Shown here one piece after another: positions 46,419 to 57,760 of a DNA stretch of 64,000 nucleotides. The stretch lies in the NCBI GenBank assembly GCA_037043015.1, contig CM073323.1:12025758-12089757 (forward strand). Reading direction: 5' to 3'. The notes beneath the pieces were generated by a model. That model worked only from the letters and a program-made list of their open reading frames with translations. It was not told the origin of the DNA and did not search any database. The stretch is from Bryum argenteum (taxonomy: Eukaryota; Streptophyta; Bryopsida; Bryales; Bryaceae). A program made the translations under genes and the position numbers. Position 1 is the first letter of the stretch. Each line of letters starts with the position of its first letter.

Positions 46419-47400
46419 TAAGGGACTGACTTTATGGGCAATATGGTTGAGATGCAATGTAGGACTGTTGTTTGAGATAATTGTGTGAAAATTCACTACT
46501 AATGATCATTCTGACATCTGCTACCAACAAGAAGCTTCAAATTGGAATTTCAATAGCCCGCTGGGACTTTGTAAATTTATATTCCAAGTTCTCTATCTGG
46601 TTCCATTTCAAAATACAAGAAAAATATGATGTATTCTACATCGTGGAACGGCACTTTGAGTTGTGTAGGTGTTAAGGTCCTTGGGGAGTTGTAAGTTAAC
46701 ACCATTATTCAACATTTACCACCATTAGTTCGTCCACTTCGCTCTAGCATCTATGAAAAGATAGTATCTTTGTTGGCTATGTGTAGGCTACTAGCACTTC
46801 TATCTCAAAGTGAAAATCATGAAATTTGAAAGTTGAAGGAAGTGAAATCAAGATCTCCATGTTAATCTATCAAATTCTCATTCATTTCTGATCTAGATAT
46901 ATTGGATTCATAGTGTCACAATTTCAATTAAATTTGATTTCACTTCCTTCAACTTTGAACACGAATTTCGTTATAATGGGAATATTCAATGATTTTGGGA
47001 AATTACAGTTTAGCTTGACTCAACCTTAACTGTCATTGAAGTGAGAACTTGAATATTCCCATTGTAATGAAATACGTGTTCTTGAATATTATCATGCTTT
47101 TCCAAAGTTGCCTCGTTTGGTAACTTTTAGCGTTTACTATAAAGTCGTAGTCAAGTGGGGCTTGTAAGTGGGGCTTGTCAAGACTCTCGAAAACATGAGT
47201 ACCATGTCTTTGGGATCTCAATGCATTATTGTCGTAGTCAAGTGGGGCTCGTCAAGACTCCCGGAAACATGAGTACCATGTCTTTGGGATCTCAATGCAT
47301 TACTGCCACCTTTGATGACCGCTCCTGATTTCACTTTGATCTTTTTTTCAAGCCGATCCAAGAGAAGAGTGTACAAGCTCTCCTTTACGTGCACATGACC
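46419..47400. other. Intergenic with an 85-bp direct repeat
   Basis: 47145-47227 and 47232-47303 repeat gtcgtagtcaagtggggct through gggatctcaatgcatta. 46800-46980 contains opposed gaagtgaaatcaagat / tttgatttcacttccttc words that form a loose hairpin. No gene. Confidence 0.45.
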
Positions 47401-48300
47401 AACATAAAGTTTATTACAAGTTTGTACGGTTTAGATATAGATAACTTATATTTATTTTATTTATGCCGTTTTTATTAAAATGCATTTTTGGCTATAAATA
47501 GGCAAAGAAATTTAGGTGTCGAAGGCTATTTCAACATGATCTTGCAATTATATTAGTGAAAAATTCTACATAGTCATTGTTTGGGATACTCGAAAGCCAA
47601 TTGTATTGGTGCACTTATGGCTCATTGTACCCGAGAGTATACAACTCAGAAAACTTTGTGGCTCACTGCACAGAGGTATATTTAATTAGGAGGTTTACTT
47701 ATCATTTGCTAATGTATGTGAATGGGAGCCTTGCACTAGCATCTTTCCTATATTTTAGGTGTAACTCACAATCGTCTATATTTGCTACAAGCGGTTTTGT
47801 ACGTTTTCAACAAGTGGCAGTGTAGAGTTGCAACAAGTGGTTATTAAGATTTGCGCCACTTGTGGTGGTCTAAATTTGCTAAGATGGGCACTTGTTGTTT
47901 TGGTGTGGAGAAAATTTGAGTCATGAGGCCTCATAGATTGTGAGATCGTAATGTATCAAATAAATCTACAACATTTCATCATCTTCACTCTAGAGAGGAT
48001 AGACCGATAGAGTGGATAATATAGAGTGGATTCCACCAATAAAGCTACTCCAACGAAAAAATCTCCACGTAGAAAGTTGTTCACCTTCATCCCTTGTACC
48101 AAAAAAAATCATCAAAAAAAAAAAAAAAAAAATCCTAGCTCCAACAATAGCCTTGTAGTGGTGGAGATTGCCGAATAATTTACAAAGGGAAAATAGTCCA
48201 AAACTAGACCCTTTGCACTGAAATCTATAAAACATTTTTGATTTGGTTAGGATTTTTACTAATGCATCATTTATCTATATATGGGCATTCAAGAGTGTAG
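47400..48300 (-). repeat. Rearranged relatives of the T9 element
   Basis: 47405-47510 matches 63345-63450 (ttattacaagtttgtacggt ... ctataaataggcaaag). 47930-48240 on the minus strand matches 62990-63320 (aaagggtctagttttggact-type words). The ends and order are disrupted. Confidence 0.6.
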
Positions 48301-49188
48301 AATTAAGAACATCAAAATAATGCAAAATTATTTGTAGAATCTAGGTTTTGTAGAGATAATCTTTAAATAGGTAGAGGTTGTGTTTGTAGATGGCGGGATC
48401 CCCCCCCATGTTTAAAAGTCGAGAACTAAGCCAAAACTCATATTTTGTTAAATGATGCATACTACTAAGATATACTCTAAATGGAATCTATTTCAAAAAA
48501 TAAAGTTGAAACCAAACGGTGGATGAAGGACAAATAGATTTTCAATAATCATCAATATTGGGATGAGTACTATCTACCTAAGTCCAAAAAGGGCCTTGGC
48601 CTCCTTGACCTACATAATGTAACTCATGTTACCATAACTAAATGGGTTATTAGAGCCCTCCTTCCAGGTTCTATTAACCTCCAACTCCTTATGCGTCACA
48701 AGATTAACCAAACTGAGCCATCTAAGTGTGGTAGATGGCCATCCACCCAACTTGGCTAATATGACATAAAATTTAGAGCCACTAGAGGCTCTAGATTATG
48801 AAACAAAATGATCCAAGCCTGGAAGAAGCTATCCCACATTGACCCTTCTTCCTCCTAGACACATTAATAGAATCTATTCTACTTCTCTATGGTTTTCTTC
48901 TCACATGTTGCCTCACCATTCTTCCTTTAACCTACATAATTAAAATCCCCAGACTAATGAAAAACGAGTTGTCTCAAGTCAAGGATGTGTAGAGTTAAGA
49001 TTGGAGTAGATTCTTAAATTAGCTTGAGGGCCACCTCTTGTATGACTTGCTTAACACAAAAGCGAATGTCATTGCTACTTTCCTTAACTCCATTCCTCTT
49101 GACTCGCTCTTAATGTTATATTCTCCCTCCTCTCAATCCAAGCTAAGTGAATTCTTATGTATCATCAAAAACTCCTTACATGAGTGTC

Positions 49189-49304
49189 CTATCATGAAAT
49201 CTAGAACCACTAGGAATTCTACTCCCATCTTAGCATGTGCTTACTCTCCTATCATGAAATCTAGAACCACTAGGAATTCTACTCCCATCTTAGCATGTGC
49301 TTAC
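49189..49304 (+). repeat. Perfect 58-bp tandem duplication in the LINE
   Basis: ctatcatgaaatctagaacc through gcatgtgcttact occurs at 49189-49246 and again at 49247-49304. Confidence 0.9.
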
Positions 49305-49459
49305 TTCGACATCTCGTTGGACCCTTCTAATATCCCCCCTTTGATCTCGGCCCTAATAGCCTTCTAAGGCCCTGCGCCCCTATGCTCCCCACTAATCCCC
49401 CTATTTGGATCATTTAGCTAAAGTTAGAATCTCCTCCGTTGTTGTAGAGTTCCTCTACA

Positions 49460-49522
49460 AAATACTCCCTCTATCCTATACAAAATACTCCCTCTATCCT
49501 TTACAAAATACTCCCTCTGTCC
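49460..49522 (+). repeat. Three-copy 21-bp repeat resembling a Stowaway end
   Basis: acaaaatactccctctatcct is repeated three times with small changes. The ctccctct-tcct core resembles the Stowaway terminus. Confidence 0.75.
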
Positions 49523-50240
49523 TCTTTGGTTTGCAGATGTTACAACAAGGTTGAAGCATGATCCTAGAAGGTGAAAGTGGGATAAGAAAACTCCCTTACT
49601 TGGCTACACAATTGCAAAAGGGCGCCTCTACCTAGCCCCCTCAATCTAGCTCAAACATTGAATTCTATAGAAGTGGCCGCCACACTTGCCTGTGGACTTT
49701 AACCGATGGTAGAGAGAAGTTTGTAACTAGGTCAAGCCACAAAAGGAAACAATATTCATGTGGTATGTGTACTACAAGGCAATAGCAGTCAACATCTTAA
49801 GGCAGGAAATGAGACGATTGTTGGATGCTAGTTGTCCAAGTTGTGAAAGTGTTTTGCATCAATTTTTTGAGTGTCCCAGGGCACTACATGCCTGAAAGTA
49901 TGCCCAAACTGTTTTATTTAAGCTTATGTAGGTCTCTGAGTGTAATGGCTTTTAAGATTTACTTCTTTGGCACTAGTGCTTGTTTGGCTCTCTACTCCCA
50001 CATAGGGTGAGAAATGCCACTAAGCTGTGGACTGTTGTCAAGGGCTCTGTGCTATGGCTTATCTCGTTAGAGAGGAATGCGATATGTTTATCCGATGACC
50101 ACTCAACTCGACACTTCAAAGAGCTCAAGATCTCGGAAGCGGTTCTAGTCACCATCAAGGCTGCTTGGCTCCACACCACCACTCATACTTATCCATCACA
50201 ATCCTCAACATCCATCCCTTTATTTTGATAGATTTGACTT

Positions 50241-51491
50241 CCATTGGTTGCATAGCAGTGAGTTTTGTTGAGTGGCTCAATCCTTCACCCTCACTCGACA
50301 CCTTTGTCTGAACCTGATTGAGATCATCTTCCCAGTTCTTCACCCAGCCCTCTCTAACATTCTAGGCATTCTTAAAAAATCATAAAAAGCTGTAACTCTC
50401 CAGCTATGGACCAGATGTATTGTTCTTCAATCAATAATACTTTGAACGATTAAAAATTCTAATAAAAAGTATCTTCGGCTGCACATGTCTGTTGGTCAGC
50501 TGTTTGTGCTACCTACAACGAGGTCTGCCATTTATGGCGCCCCACAAGGTCAGCCATTTGTGCTGCCATAAAGGGAGTCCATATTTGGGCTGCGTTTTTC
50601 AAAATCATCTGTTCACACCTGGGAACTTTGCACTTTTTTAACGAAATTATAATAGGGAGGGAAGAAGAAATTGGAAAACGGAGGTATTTTTTAAGCCTTT
50701 CTGGACCAATATTCTCAAAATGATCATTCTCTCCACATATGAGTGAATCTTAGCATGTTCTGTGTATTATCATCACATGATTTTGCATTGCTCTTACCTT
50801 GGCAAATAACTAAAATTCATTGAGCAGGTGGTTAACGTACCTAACTTCTCCAAGATTACTTCCTCACTTGGGTGGATTCACTACCACCAGTCAGAACTTT
50901 TTTGCACTTTGATTTTCATAAAACTTGAGCAAGGCCTTTCTCCAAGTAGTGTAAACCGGCTCTAACCTGCTCTTCAACAAAGAAAAGTCAGCACGTGCTA
51001 GTCCATAGTCAACCCTCACGAGAGTTACCACCAAAAACATTGACTATTCACATACAAAAACAACTTGTATGAGCCGGCATGTCGGGCTCCGGAATATTTG
51101 CATTCCATAATAGGATCATGGACAAGTGACAATGCTTCGGTGACATTACAGAGAGGTTCCGACCTTGGCTTGGCTGGCGCCCAGCGAATTCTTCCGTCGC
51201 GTCGCTCAGAGAGTAACGTGCTGGTGTCGTCCCGTGCTTTCCGATCCTGCCGCCGAACTAGAAGCTTGCAAGCAGTACATGCGTCGGTGTTCACAACCTC
51301 ATCTTGTTTCCAGGATTGCTACAATGCTGTAATCGATCGATTCACGCCATGACTCGGAAAAACCGAAGAAGAGAGCCAGCGCAGTAGGTGGGTGCGTGCA
51401 ATGGGGCGGAAGAAGCGTGTTCATCTTCATGAGTTGGGAGGTTCAGGCCTGAATCTCCACACCACTTGCTGATTTCGGCTCAGTTTGGGAG
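50241..51491. other. Intergenic; promoter and 5' leader of the receptor kinase
   Basis: 50480-50600 has a degenerate repeat of 'cagctgtttgtgctacc / cagccatttgtgctgcc'. 51060-51490 is GC-richer and likely contains the promoter and 5' UTR of the downstream gene. No TATA box is convincing. Confidence 0.4.
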
Positions 51492-54400
51492 ATGGCGAGT
51501 TGGCAGTTGCGAAGACGACGACGAAGTAGACCAGTGGCTATCTTTGCAGTAGGTTTGCTGGTGGCGTTCCTTCTGTCCACCACCGCGGAAGCGCAGCGAC
51601 CTGGTGAGCAACTCGAACCTTGACCGGAGAATCCCGTAAGCACGATCAGGAGGTGAATTTGAGCAAGAAATCTAGTCTTCAGTTGTGAATCACTTATTCT
51701 GGAGGTCGCGGCATTTCGAATTTAGGCCGAGGGTTTGGTGGAATTCTAGACCGGAAATTCGGGTGGGAATTCGGGTGATTTCAGGTCCGGAATTCGTCAT
51801 TCGGGTGGGAATCTGGTTTAAGATTACGGTTGAAGCGGGGTTTTGCAGGTTGGTTGAGTGTAGATTGCGGAGCGACGAGTGAATACAATGAATCGGGGAT
51901 CACATGGGTACCCGACAATGCATACGTGAAGACGGGGTCGATTTCGAGTAACGTGACGTCGCACCTTTACGAGCCGACTTCGCGTTACTCAAGCCTGCGA
52001 TTCTTCCCCGAACGACGCAATAAATTCTGCTATGGGCTTCCTGCCATCAGTGGCACGTCCTACATCGTTCGCACGACGTTCCTTTACGGCAACTACGACG
52101 GACGGCCTCGGTCGCCCACATTCGAGGTTCACATTGATAGCCTTAAGGTCGGTCTCATCCAAACGACCTCTCCTGATGCCGCCACCGTTATCGAGGTCAT
52201 CACCGTGGCTGTGGCGAACAATATCTTCATCTGCCTGGCGCCCAACTCGCTCGGAACCGATGTCCCGTTCATCAATTTTATCGAGTTGCGGCCTCTTGCA
52301 GACACTATGTACCTCATGGCACGGCAAGGATATATGCTGATCACAAGCTCACGCTTCAACTACGGTGGCGAGAAACTCAGGTGAGCCTCTCAAGCCAAGC
52401 TTGCTGCAAATTCTTGAGATTCGTCAGGGTTCGAAAGCAATTCCTAAAGATCGAAGCAAATCTCTCGAGACCAAGGTTAGGTAGAGACGGAGCAGAATTT
52501 GCGAGGATTGGATTTATTTAGGGTTCATTGCGCAGTTACCCGGACGATGACTACGACCGTCAGTGGAGTAGCACGCCCGTTGTGGACGGGCGGAATCTTT
52601 CGAGCACTGCAGCCGTGTGGTCGAGTCCGCAGTTATGCCCAGATGAGCCTCCAAAGCAAGTGATGAGAACAGCCTTAGCGTTTCGAAAGGAGGACATATA
52701 CAGTCTTCTCTTCAACGCGACTGGAGACCGAAACTATGTTGTCCTGTTATGGTTGGCGGAGGTGGATGCGCAGGTGGAAAGCCTGACGCGGGAGTTTCAG
52801 GTCGCCATTGACGGCGCATGGCAGGAGCCCATCAATGTTGCCAATGTCTCGAGAGGCTTGTATCAGGGCTACGAGTGGGGTTACGCGAGCATTGCTTTGA
52901 AGGCCGATTCTGTCATTGAGTTTCGGGCCACCAATCGATCGGATCTTGGGCCTATTATCAATGGGTTCGAAGTTTACGCTGTCTCGGATCCCGTTCAACC
53001 CTTAACTGATACACAAGATGGTAAACCCAAAACCCCACTTAGGTTTTGATTTCGCATTGGAGACGACTTAACCTGTTGCGTTTGCAATTGCAGTCGCTGC
53101 GATTGACAGCATCAAAGCGCATTGGAACTTGAGCTCGTGGACGGGAGATCCGTGTTTGAATCGTCCCTATGATTGGACTTCTTGCTCGGTGGATGGCACT
53201 CCTCGAATCACAAAACTGTGAGATTCGCTACTTAAGAATTTGGCGATGGAGCGGTAGCCTTTTATGGTTCTAAGACGTTTTTACAACAGTGCACTTGCAG
53301 GTTACAAGTTAACTGGATCTGTACCTGAGCTTGGGCTTCAAAACTTAACGGGGCTTACAAGTTTGTGAGTCGATCCTTCACTATAATCCTGTGCTTATGA
53401 GATCTGCTGGTAATGCAAAGTATCTGATCGTTTCTCGCTTCTTTCAGATTGCTCGAGAATAATAATTTGACGGGGTCTATACCGGATTTAAGCTCGCTTA
53501 CCAAGCTTCAGCAGCTGTAAGTAAACTTCTCGACTTTCGTTTGAAGTTGGGGTTTAGCGTTGTCCGTGCTGATTCGTGTCGTTTGCTTGACAGCCATTTG
53601 CAGAATAACAATCTCACTGGTGAATTTCCTGCGTGGGTCGTGACTCTAACTGAGCTCCAAGAGCTGTAAGTAACACATATTTACTCTTGTCTTTGATGTG
53701 GTGTGTTCCTCAACGGAAAGTTGAAGGTTGTCGTGACGAGCAGGTTTTTGGACGGTAACAACTTGACTGGCACGGTGCCACCAAGCTTACTAAGGAAACC
53801 GGGCTTGAAGATGACACTCGCGGGTAATCCAAGTCTTTGCAACGATACTCCGTCGTTGTGTAGCAGTCCACAGGCTGCAAGCTCAACGGCAAGTGTTCCT
53901 GGCCCTTCCTCCAACAAGATCAGCTCCACTATCATCGCCATTGCTTGTGTGGCCGGTGTACTTGCGCTTGCCGCGGCGAGTATTGCCGTAGCTTTACTCC
54001 TCCTGTGGCGCAAGCGGAAGCAGAAACGCAAAGAGTTCTTCCCAAGTGATGGCTGTGAGCCTGATCTTGATAACAGAGCTCCGACAATGGCACTGTCGTT
54101 CGATGAGGTGAAAGCAGCTACGCAGAACTTCAAAGACTTTCTTGGCGAAGGCAGTTTCGGGCCAATTTATCGAGGTGTGCTCTTCGATGGACGAGAAGTT
54201 GCTGTGAAACGGTGTCGCGATACCCATAAACTTCCACCTGCAGAATTTTTCGAAGAGGTATGCTGAACTCTGAGCTAATCTCTGTACTGGACCATATTGG
54301 AAGTAGTATTGCGGATAGTCACTTTTGCTCCATATCATAACCTAAGCTTGGTCCATTGTGTAGGTCGAACTCCTCGCCCGAGTCCACCACAAGAACCTCG

Positions 54401-55439
54401 CCAATCTCGTAGGGTACTGTCGAGATGCACAGGAGCAGATTTTGATATATGAATACAAAGCAAACAGTGATCTTCGAACTCATCTGCATGGTGAGTGAAC
54501 CATTTCCAGAGATATTGAGGCAAGTATTCTTCATGCGAGAAGCTAAGCTGACAAGGATGCTTTTGCAGGAAATGGAAGGCTTATACCATGGAAGACACGG
54601 TTATCGATTGCACTTGATACTGCTTTAGGTATGTGAGCTTCTTCATGTTTGCTTCCGTAAGCTCCAATCACGACCAGCTGCAATATTGACCTTCTACTTG
54701 CCTCATCAGGGCTCGAATATCTGCACAGAAGCTGCAATCCAAGCATTTTACACCGCGATGTGAAGCCAGCCAACATTCTTCTCACGAGTAGAATGACAGC
54801 GAAGGTGGCCAACTTCGGCCTCCCTAAGTTCACGAGCGAAAAAGATCCGGCTCTCAAAGCATACAGCATGGACGTGAAGTGCACCGCTGGATACCTAGAT
54901 CCTGAGTAAGTATTGCGACACTGTGGGTGAAGTACCTACAGATTCATGTGTGCAAAGAGTGATCAATTTCGTGTCGGTGCAGGTACGCAACGAGCAAGCA
55001 GCTGACAGAGAAGAGCGATGTCTACGGCTTCGGTGTGGTATTGTTAGAGCTTATATCAGGGCAAGAAGCAGTCAACAAGCAAGTGTCTGGTCGAAATCCT
55101 GTCTTGATCGAATGGGTATGTGCTCCGTCAACTGTCGATAAGTACCACACTCTTGATGCTGTTCCTGATTCTATGCTTTGACTGGCGCAGATAAGACCTC
55201 TGCTGGGAGCAGGGGACCTGAAAGCTGTGGTGGATCCATCGCTGGAAAACAGGTACAACTTAGAATGTATGTGGAAAATGGCGGAGCTGGGAATGATGTC
55301 AGTGGAGCCGAGGGCTTTCAACAGACCCACAATGAGCGACGCAGTGCAAGAGATTCGAGATGCAATCGCCCTCGAAGAGACTGTCTCAGCGCCTTCATCG
55401 CCTTTCTCCTTGGCACCGGTCGCCTCTCGTGCACACTGA
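51492..55439 (+). CDS. Malectin-like/LRR receptor-like kinase with NFG in place of DFG (13 exons)
   Basis: Exons: 51492-51603, 51849-52380, 52536-53020, 53094-53217, 53290-53364, 53448-53516, 53594-53665, 53744-54257, 54364-54490, 54569-54628, 54710-54905, 54983-55115, 55191-55439 (2748 nt, 915 aa). Order: signal peptide (FAVGLLVAFLLSTTAEA, about 18-34); malectin-like domain starting WLSVDCGATSEY and ending near 360; LRR N-cap WTGDPCL; LRRs (GYKLTGSVPEL, ENNNLTGSIPDL, QNNNLTGEFP, DGNNLTGTVP), three encoded by separate 69-75 nt exons; transmembrane segment about 552-578 with RKRKQKRK stop-transfer; kinase. The kinase has LGEGSFG, VAVK, HRDVKPANILL and GYLDPEY, but KVANFGL: Asn (about residue 758) replaces the Mg-binding Asp. 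The family senses extracellular ligands at the plasma membrane. This member may be a weak kinase or pseudokinase. Confidence 0.93.
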
Positions 55440-55809
55440 TTGAAGCTAACACGCTCAAAGCCACCACCATACTGCATCAAGGGGATGAAGAAGCGCACCT
55501 TGTTTGATGAGGTCACGGTTCTTTAACAATTTTTCTGTGGAACCTCCACAACACGAATACTCGAGAGCTGAATGACACTCTCTGCTTCTGTAATACACAA
55601 ATTTTGTTGATGAGATATAGCAGTCGGCATAATCCCCTTGTTACACTTCAAATTGTCCATATCCCACCTGATTGTTCTCCGCTGCTTCGCAACAGTTGAA
55701 ATGTAGTCAAACGACACTACAACTACAAAATTAGCATCGTTCTTATCATGGTTTGCGATCTAATGTTTGTCACTATCTAAGATCGGTTTTATGCCGATGC
55801 CGCGATTCT
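55440..55809. other. Convergent 3' flanks
   Basis: Probably the 3' UTRs of the receptor kinase (+) and the small hydrophilic protein (-), facing each other. No other feature. Confidence 0.4.
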
Positions 55810-56232
55810 TCAGCCGTTGAAGGGATTCTCACCTTCAGAGGGCGGGGTTGTGGTTCCGAATCTATGAGCGGGATCCTCACTCCCGTCTAAGACGTATGAA
55901 TCTTCATCAGGTTTGTGATGGCCACGATGCCCTAATCCGACATCTTGATGTAAACCAGGGTTCCCATCACTCGTGCCTTTCCCAAGAGATGGATCTGTTT
56001 CAGCCACGGTGCTGTAGCGCCTCATGGGAGTGGATCCCATGGGCACCGTCTCGTACGTTGCGGCCCCCGACTCGCGCCCTAAATCCACTTCCACCTCCGG
56101 GTGATGCCGGATGCCCCCAAGCAATGGCGCCAGCGTCGCCTTCACCTTCTCCGACATGCCCGTCAAGCTCTTCCGATCTTTCGCTAACTCCCCTTTCTTC
56201 TCCTCCACTCCACCTACTTTGTCCTCGGCCAT
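55810..56232 (-). CDS. Small hydrophilic protein, unknown function (intronless)
   Basis: A single 140-codon frame starting MAEDKVGGVEEKKGELAKD and ending SEGENPFNG. The N-terminal 35 residues are charged and probably helical (Lys/Glu-rich), followed by KATLAPLLGGIRHHPEVEVD and a Gly/Pro/His/Asp-rich, likely disordered tail (GLGHRGHHKPDEDSYVLDGS). There is no signal peptide, membrane segment or Cys. The composition recalls LEA-like or other hydrophilic stress proteins, but I recognise no family motif. Support is the frame length in GC-rich sequence, a consistent composition, and a position tail to tail with the receptor kinase. The overlapping frames on both strands are shadows. Confidence 0.6.
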   Translation of the reverse strand: MAEDKVGGVEEKKGELAKDRKSLTGMSEKVKATLAPLLGGIRHHPEVEVDLGRESGAATYETVPMGSTPMRRYSTVAETDPSLGKGTSDGNPGLHQDVGLGHRGHHKPDEDSYVLDGSEDPAHRFGTTTPPSEGENPFNG

Positions 56233-56288
56233 TGGTCAAACTCCAATCCGTAAAAGAATCTGCGAGCAAGAACGGGAACTCCGATCTC

Positions 56289-56380
56289 TGTCAATAAAGA
56301 ACCGATTCGTGATCCGGAAACAGAATTACACCGAGCATTGTCAATGGAAAACCGATTCGTGATCTGCAAACGGAATTACA
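56289..56380. repeat. 51-bp imperfect tandem repeat upstream of the small protein gene
   Basis: tcaataaagaaccgattcgt...gaattaca (from 56290) is repeated from 56341 with a few changes. It would lie in the 5' leader or promoter of the gene at 55810-56232. Confidence 0.75.
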
Positions 56381-56790
56381 ATCAACTCGGAAAGATAAAT
56401 CGGAAGGAATGCAATGTACCTGAGAACGTAATGCGATGGCGATGGATTTGAAGTGCAACGGATCGATTTGCGAGAAGAAGATGATGTGAATGGGGTGTTA
56501 AATGAAGGCTCTTCGTTGCCAAGTGTCACAACCCGTCACTTTCCACTTGTCGTCTACTGATGTACGGGTGTCCACATCCAGAGTCCGCGCCGGTTCTCGT
56601 TATCAAAAATCCCGCTGGAGAATTCAAATGGCTGCTGCTTTTCACTGAAGATTCTCGATGACCGCCCAAAGTTTGAACCGAGTTCTTGCGATGCTGCCGC
56701 CATCCATTGCGCAAATGACGATTCTCTTGATCACTACTGAACTAGTGGGAGTGGAGTAGGTGTGAGGAAAGAGCAACTCCAACCTATTTA

Positions 56791-57091
56791 GGGCCACTTT
56801 ATACTTGGGGCCGGATTGAGGGCCGGCCCGAATTCTTCAAATTTCAACCAATAGGATGGCTCGATTCTTTCAAATCGGGCCCAAGGGCTTTATACTAGGA
56901 CCCGACCAAAACTTCACTTCATCCTATGTGGCATCCCACGTGGCACTCTTTTGGCGCCAAAATGTTCGGGCCCAAGTGATGCAATTGGGACAAGGTTTAC
57001 CAAGTCCCGAACTCCCCAACTTGGGCCCAAGCCCTAGCCATCGAATCTGGCCCAGCCTCCAGCCGGCCCTGGCCTCTGTATAAAGTGGCCC
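56791..57091. mobile_element. About 300-bp MITE, GGGCCACTT ends
   Basis: Ends GGGCCACTTTATAC (56791-56804) and inverse GTATAAAGTGGCCC (57078-57091), flanked on both sides by TTTA (56787-56790, 57092-57095). It is GC-rich inside with repeated ggcccgaa/ggcccaag words. The TTA-containing duplication and ends suggest a PIF/Harbinger (Tourist-like) MITE. Confidence 0.75.
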
Positions 57092-57104
57092 TTTAGACTC
57101 GGGG

Positions 57105-57755
57105 TGAATATTATGCTAGTTCTAACTTCTTAGCTAGCCACTACATAGTGGTTTATAGATTCTGGACTACTAATCCCTCTCGGGGTGAACACTATGCTAG
57201 TTCTTAGCTCTCCACTAGTGTCTTATAGATTCTCTACATGATATTCCCAAAGGGCTTTGAAGTACCCCCGTACAGATTTTCTACATGATATCCCCCAAAG
57301 GGCTTTGAAGTACCCCCATACAACGAGGTCCAAGAACCCCCACAACAATTGGGTGGACTATGGTGGTAAGAACCAAGCCACCACAATTGGGTGGACTATG
57401 GTGGAAGGAACCAAGCCACAACAATTGGGTGAACTGTGGCCAAGAACCCCCCACAACAATTAGGTGTACTATGGCGGTGAGAACCAAGCCACAACAATTG
57501 GGTGGACTATGGCCAAGAACCTCCACAACAATTGGGTGTACTATGGCGGTGAGAACCCCCACAACAATTTGGTGTACTATGGTGGTGGAAACCCCCACAA
57601 CAATTGGGTGTACTATGGTGGTGAGAACCCCCACAACAATTGGGTGTACTATGGTGGTGAGAACCAAGCCAGCATGAAGAATAGAACCCACGATCTCCTC
57701 AGTGGGGGGCCATGAGCCCTAACTACCAAGCCAAGGCTTGTAGTGCCTGTAGGTA
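57105..57755 (-). mobile_element. SINE copy with expanded internal minisatellite
   Basis: On the minus strand the tRNA-like head (GCCTTGGCTTGGTAGTTAGG, 57719-57738; box B GGTTCTATTC, 57680-57689) is followed by the body unit ggttctcaccaccatagtac/acccaattgttgtgggg, which is repeated about nine times (57330-57672). Downstream body parts (gtacttcaaagccctttggg ... atcatgtag) are duplicated twice (57230-57320). The frames repeating TTIVHPIVVGVL are read from this array and are not a gene. Confidence 0.75.
57330..57672. repeat. Minisatellite, about 36-bp unit, roughly nine copies
   Basis: The unit accaccacaacaattgggtg plus tactatggtggtgag varies between 31 and 40 bp. The array lies within the SINE copy. 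Confidence 0.85.
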
Positions 57756-57760
57756 TATCT

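Larger units (their letters stand above)
48485..50228 (+). pseudogene. LINE C-terminal region, degenerate (third LINE)
   Basis: The plus strand encodes YYLPKSKKGLGLLDLHNVTH, TKWVIRALLPGSINLQLLMR and INQTEPSKCGRWPS (48560-48745), then MIQAWKKLSHIDPSS, the standard post-RT region of plant LINEs. At 49830 ASCPSCESVLHQFFECPRAL is the zinc-binding CxxC..H..C (zf-RVT). WTVVKGSVLWLISLERNAIC (about 50025) is the C-terminal tail, ending in a stop at 50226-50228. Numerous stops and shifts interrupt it. The RT core and endonuclease are missing (5' truncated). Confidence 0.8.

Noticed and set aside
54923..55516. Alternative-frame ORFs across the kinase exons
   Set aside because: Shadows of exons 12-13 of the receptor kinase, which give the expected kinase subdomains.
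55848..56297. 149-codon plus-strand frame overlapping the small minus-strand gene
   Set aside because: Pro/Ser-rich antisense shadow of the minus-strand frame, which has the more protein-like composition.
57281..57715. Frames encoding repeated TTIVHPIVVGVL / GGLWPRTPTTIG peptides
   Set aside because: They are read from the minisatellite in a SINE copy. All phases stay open because the unit lacks stops.
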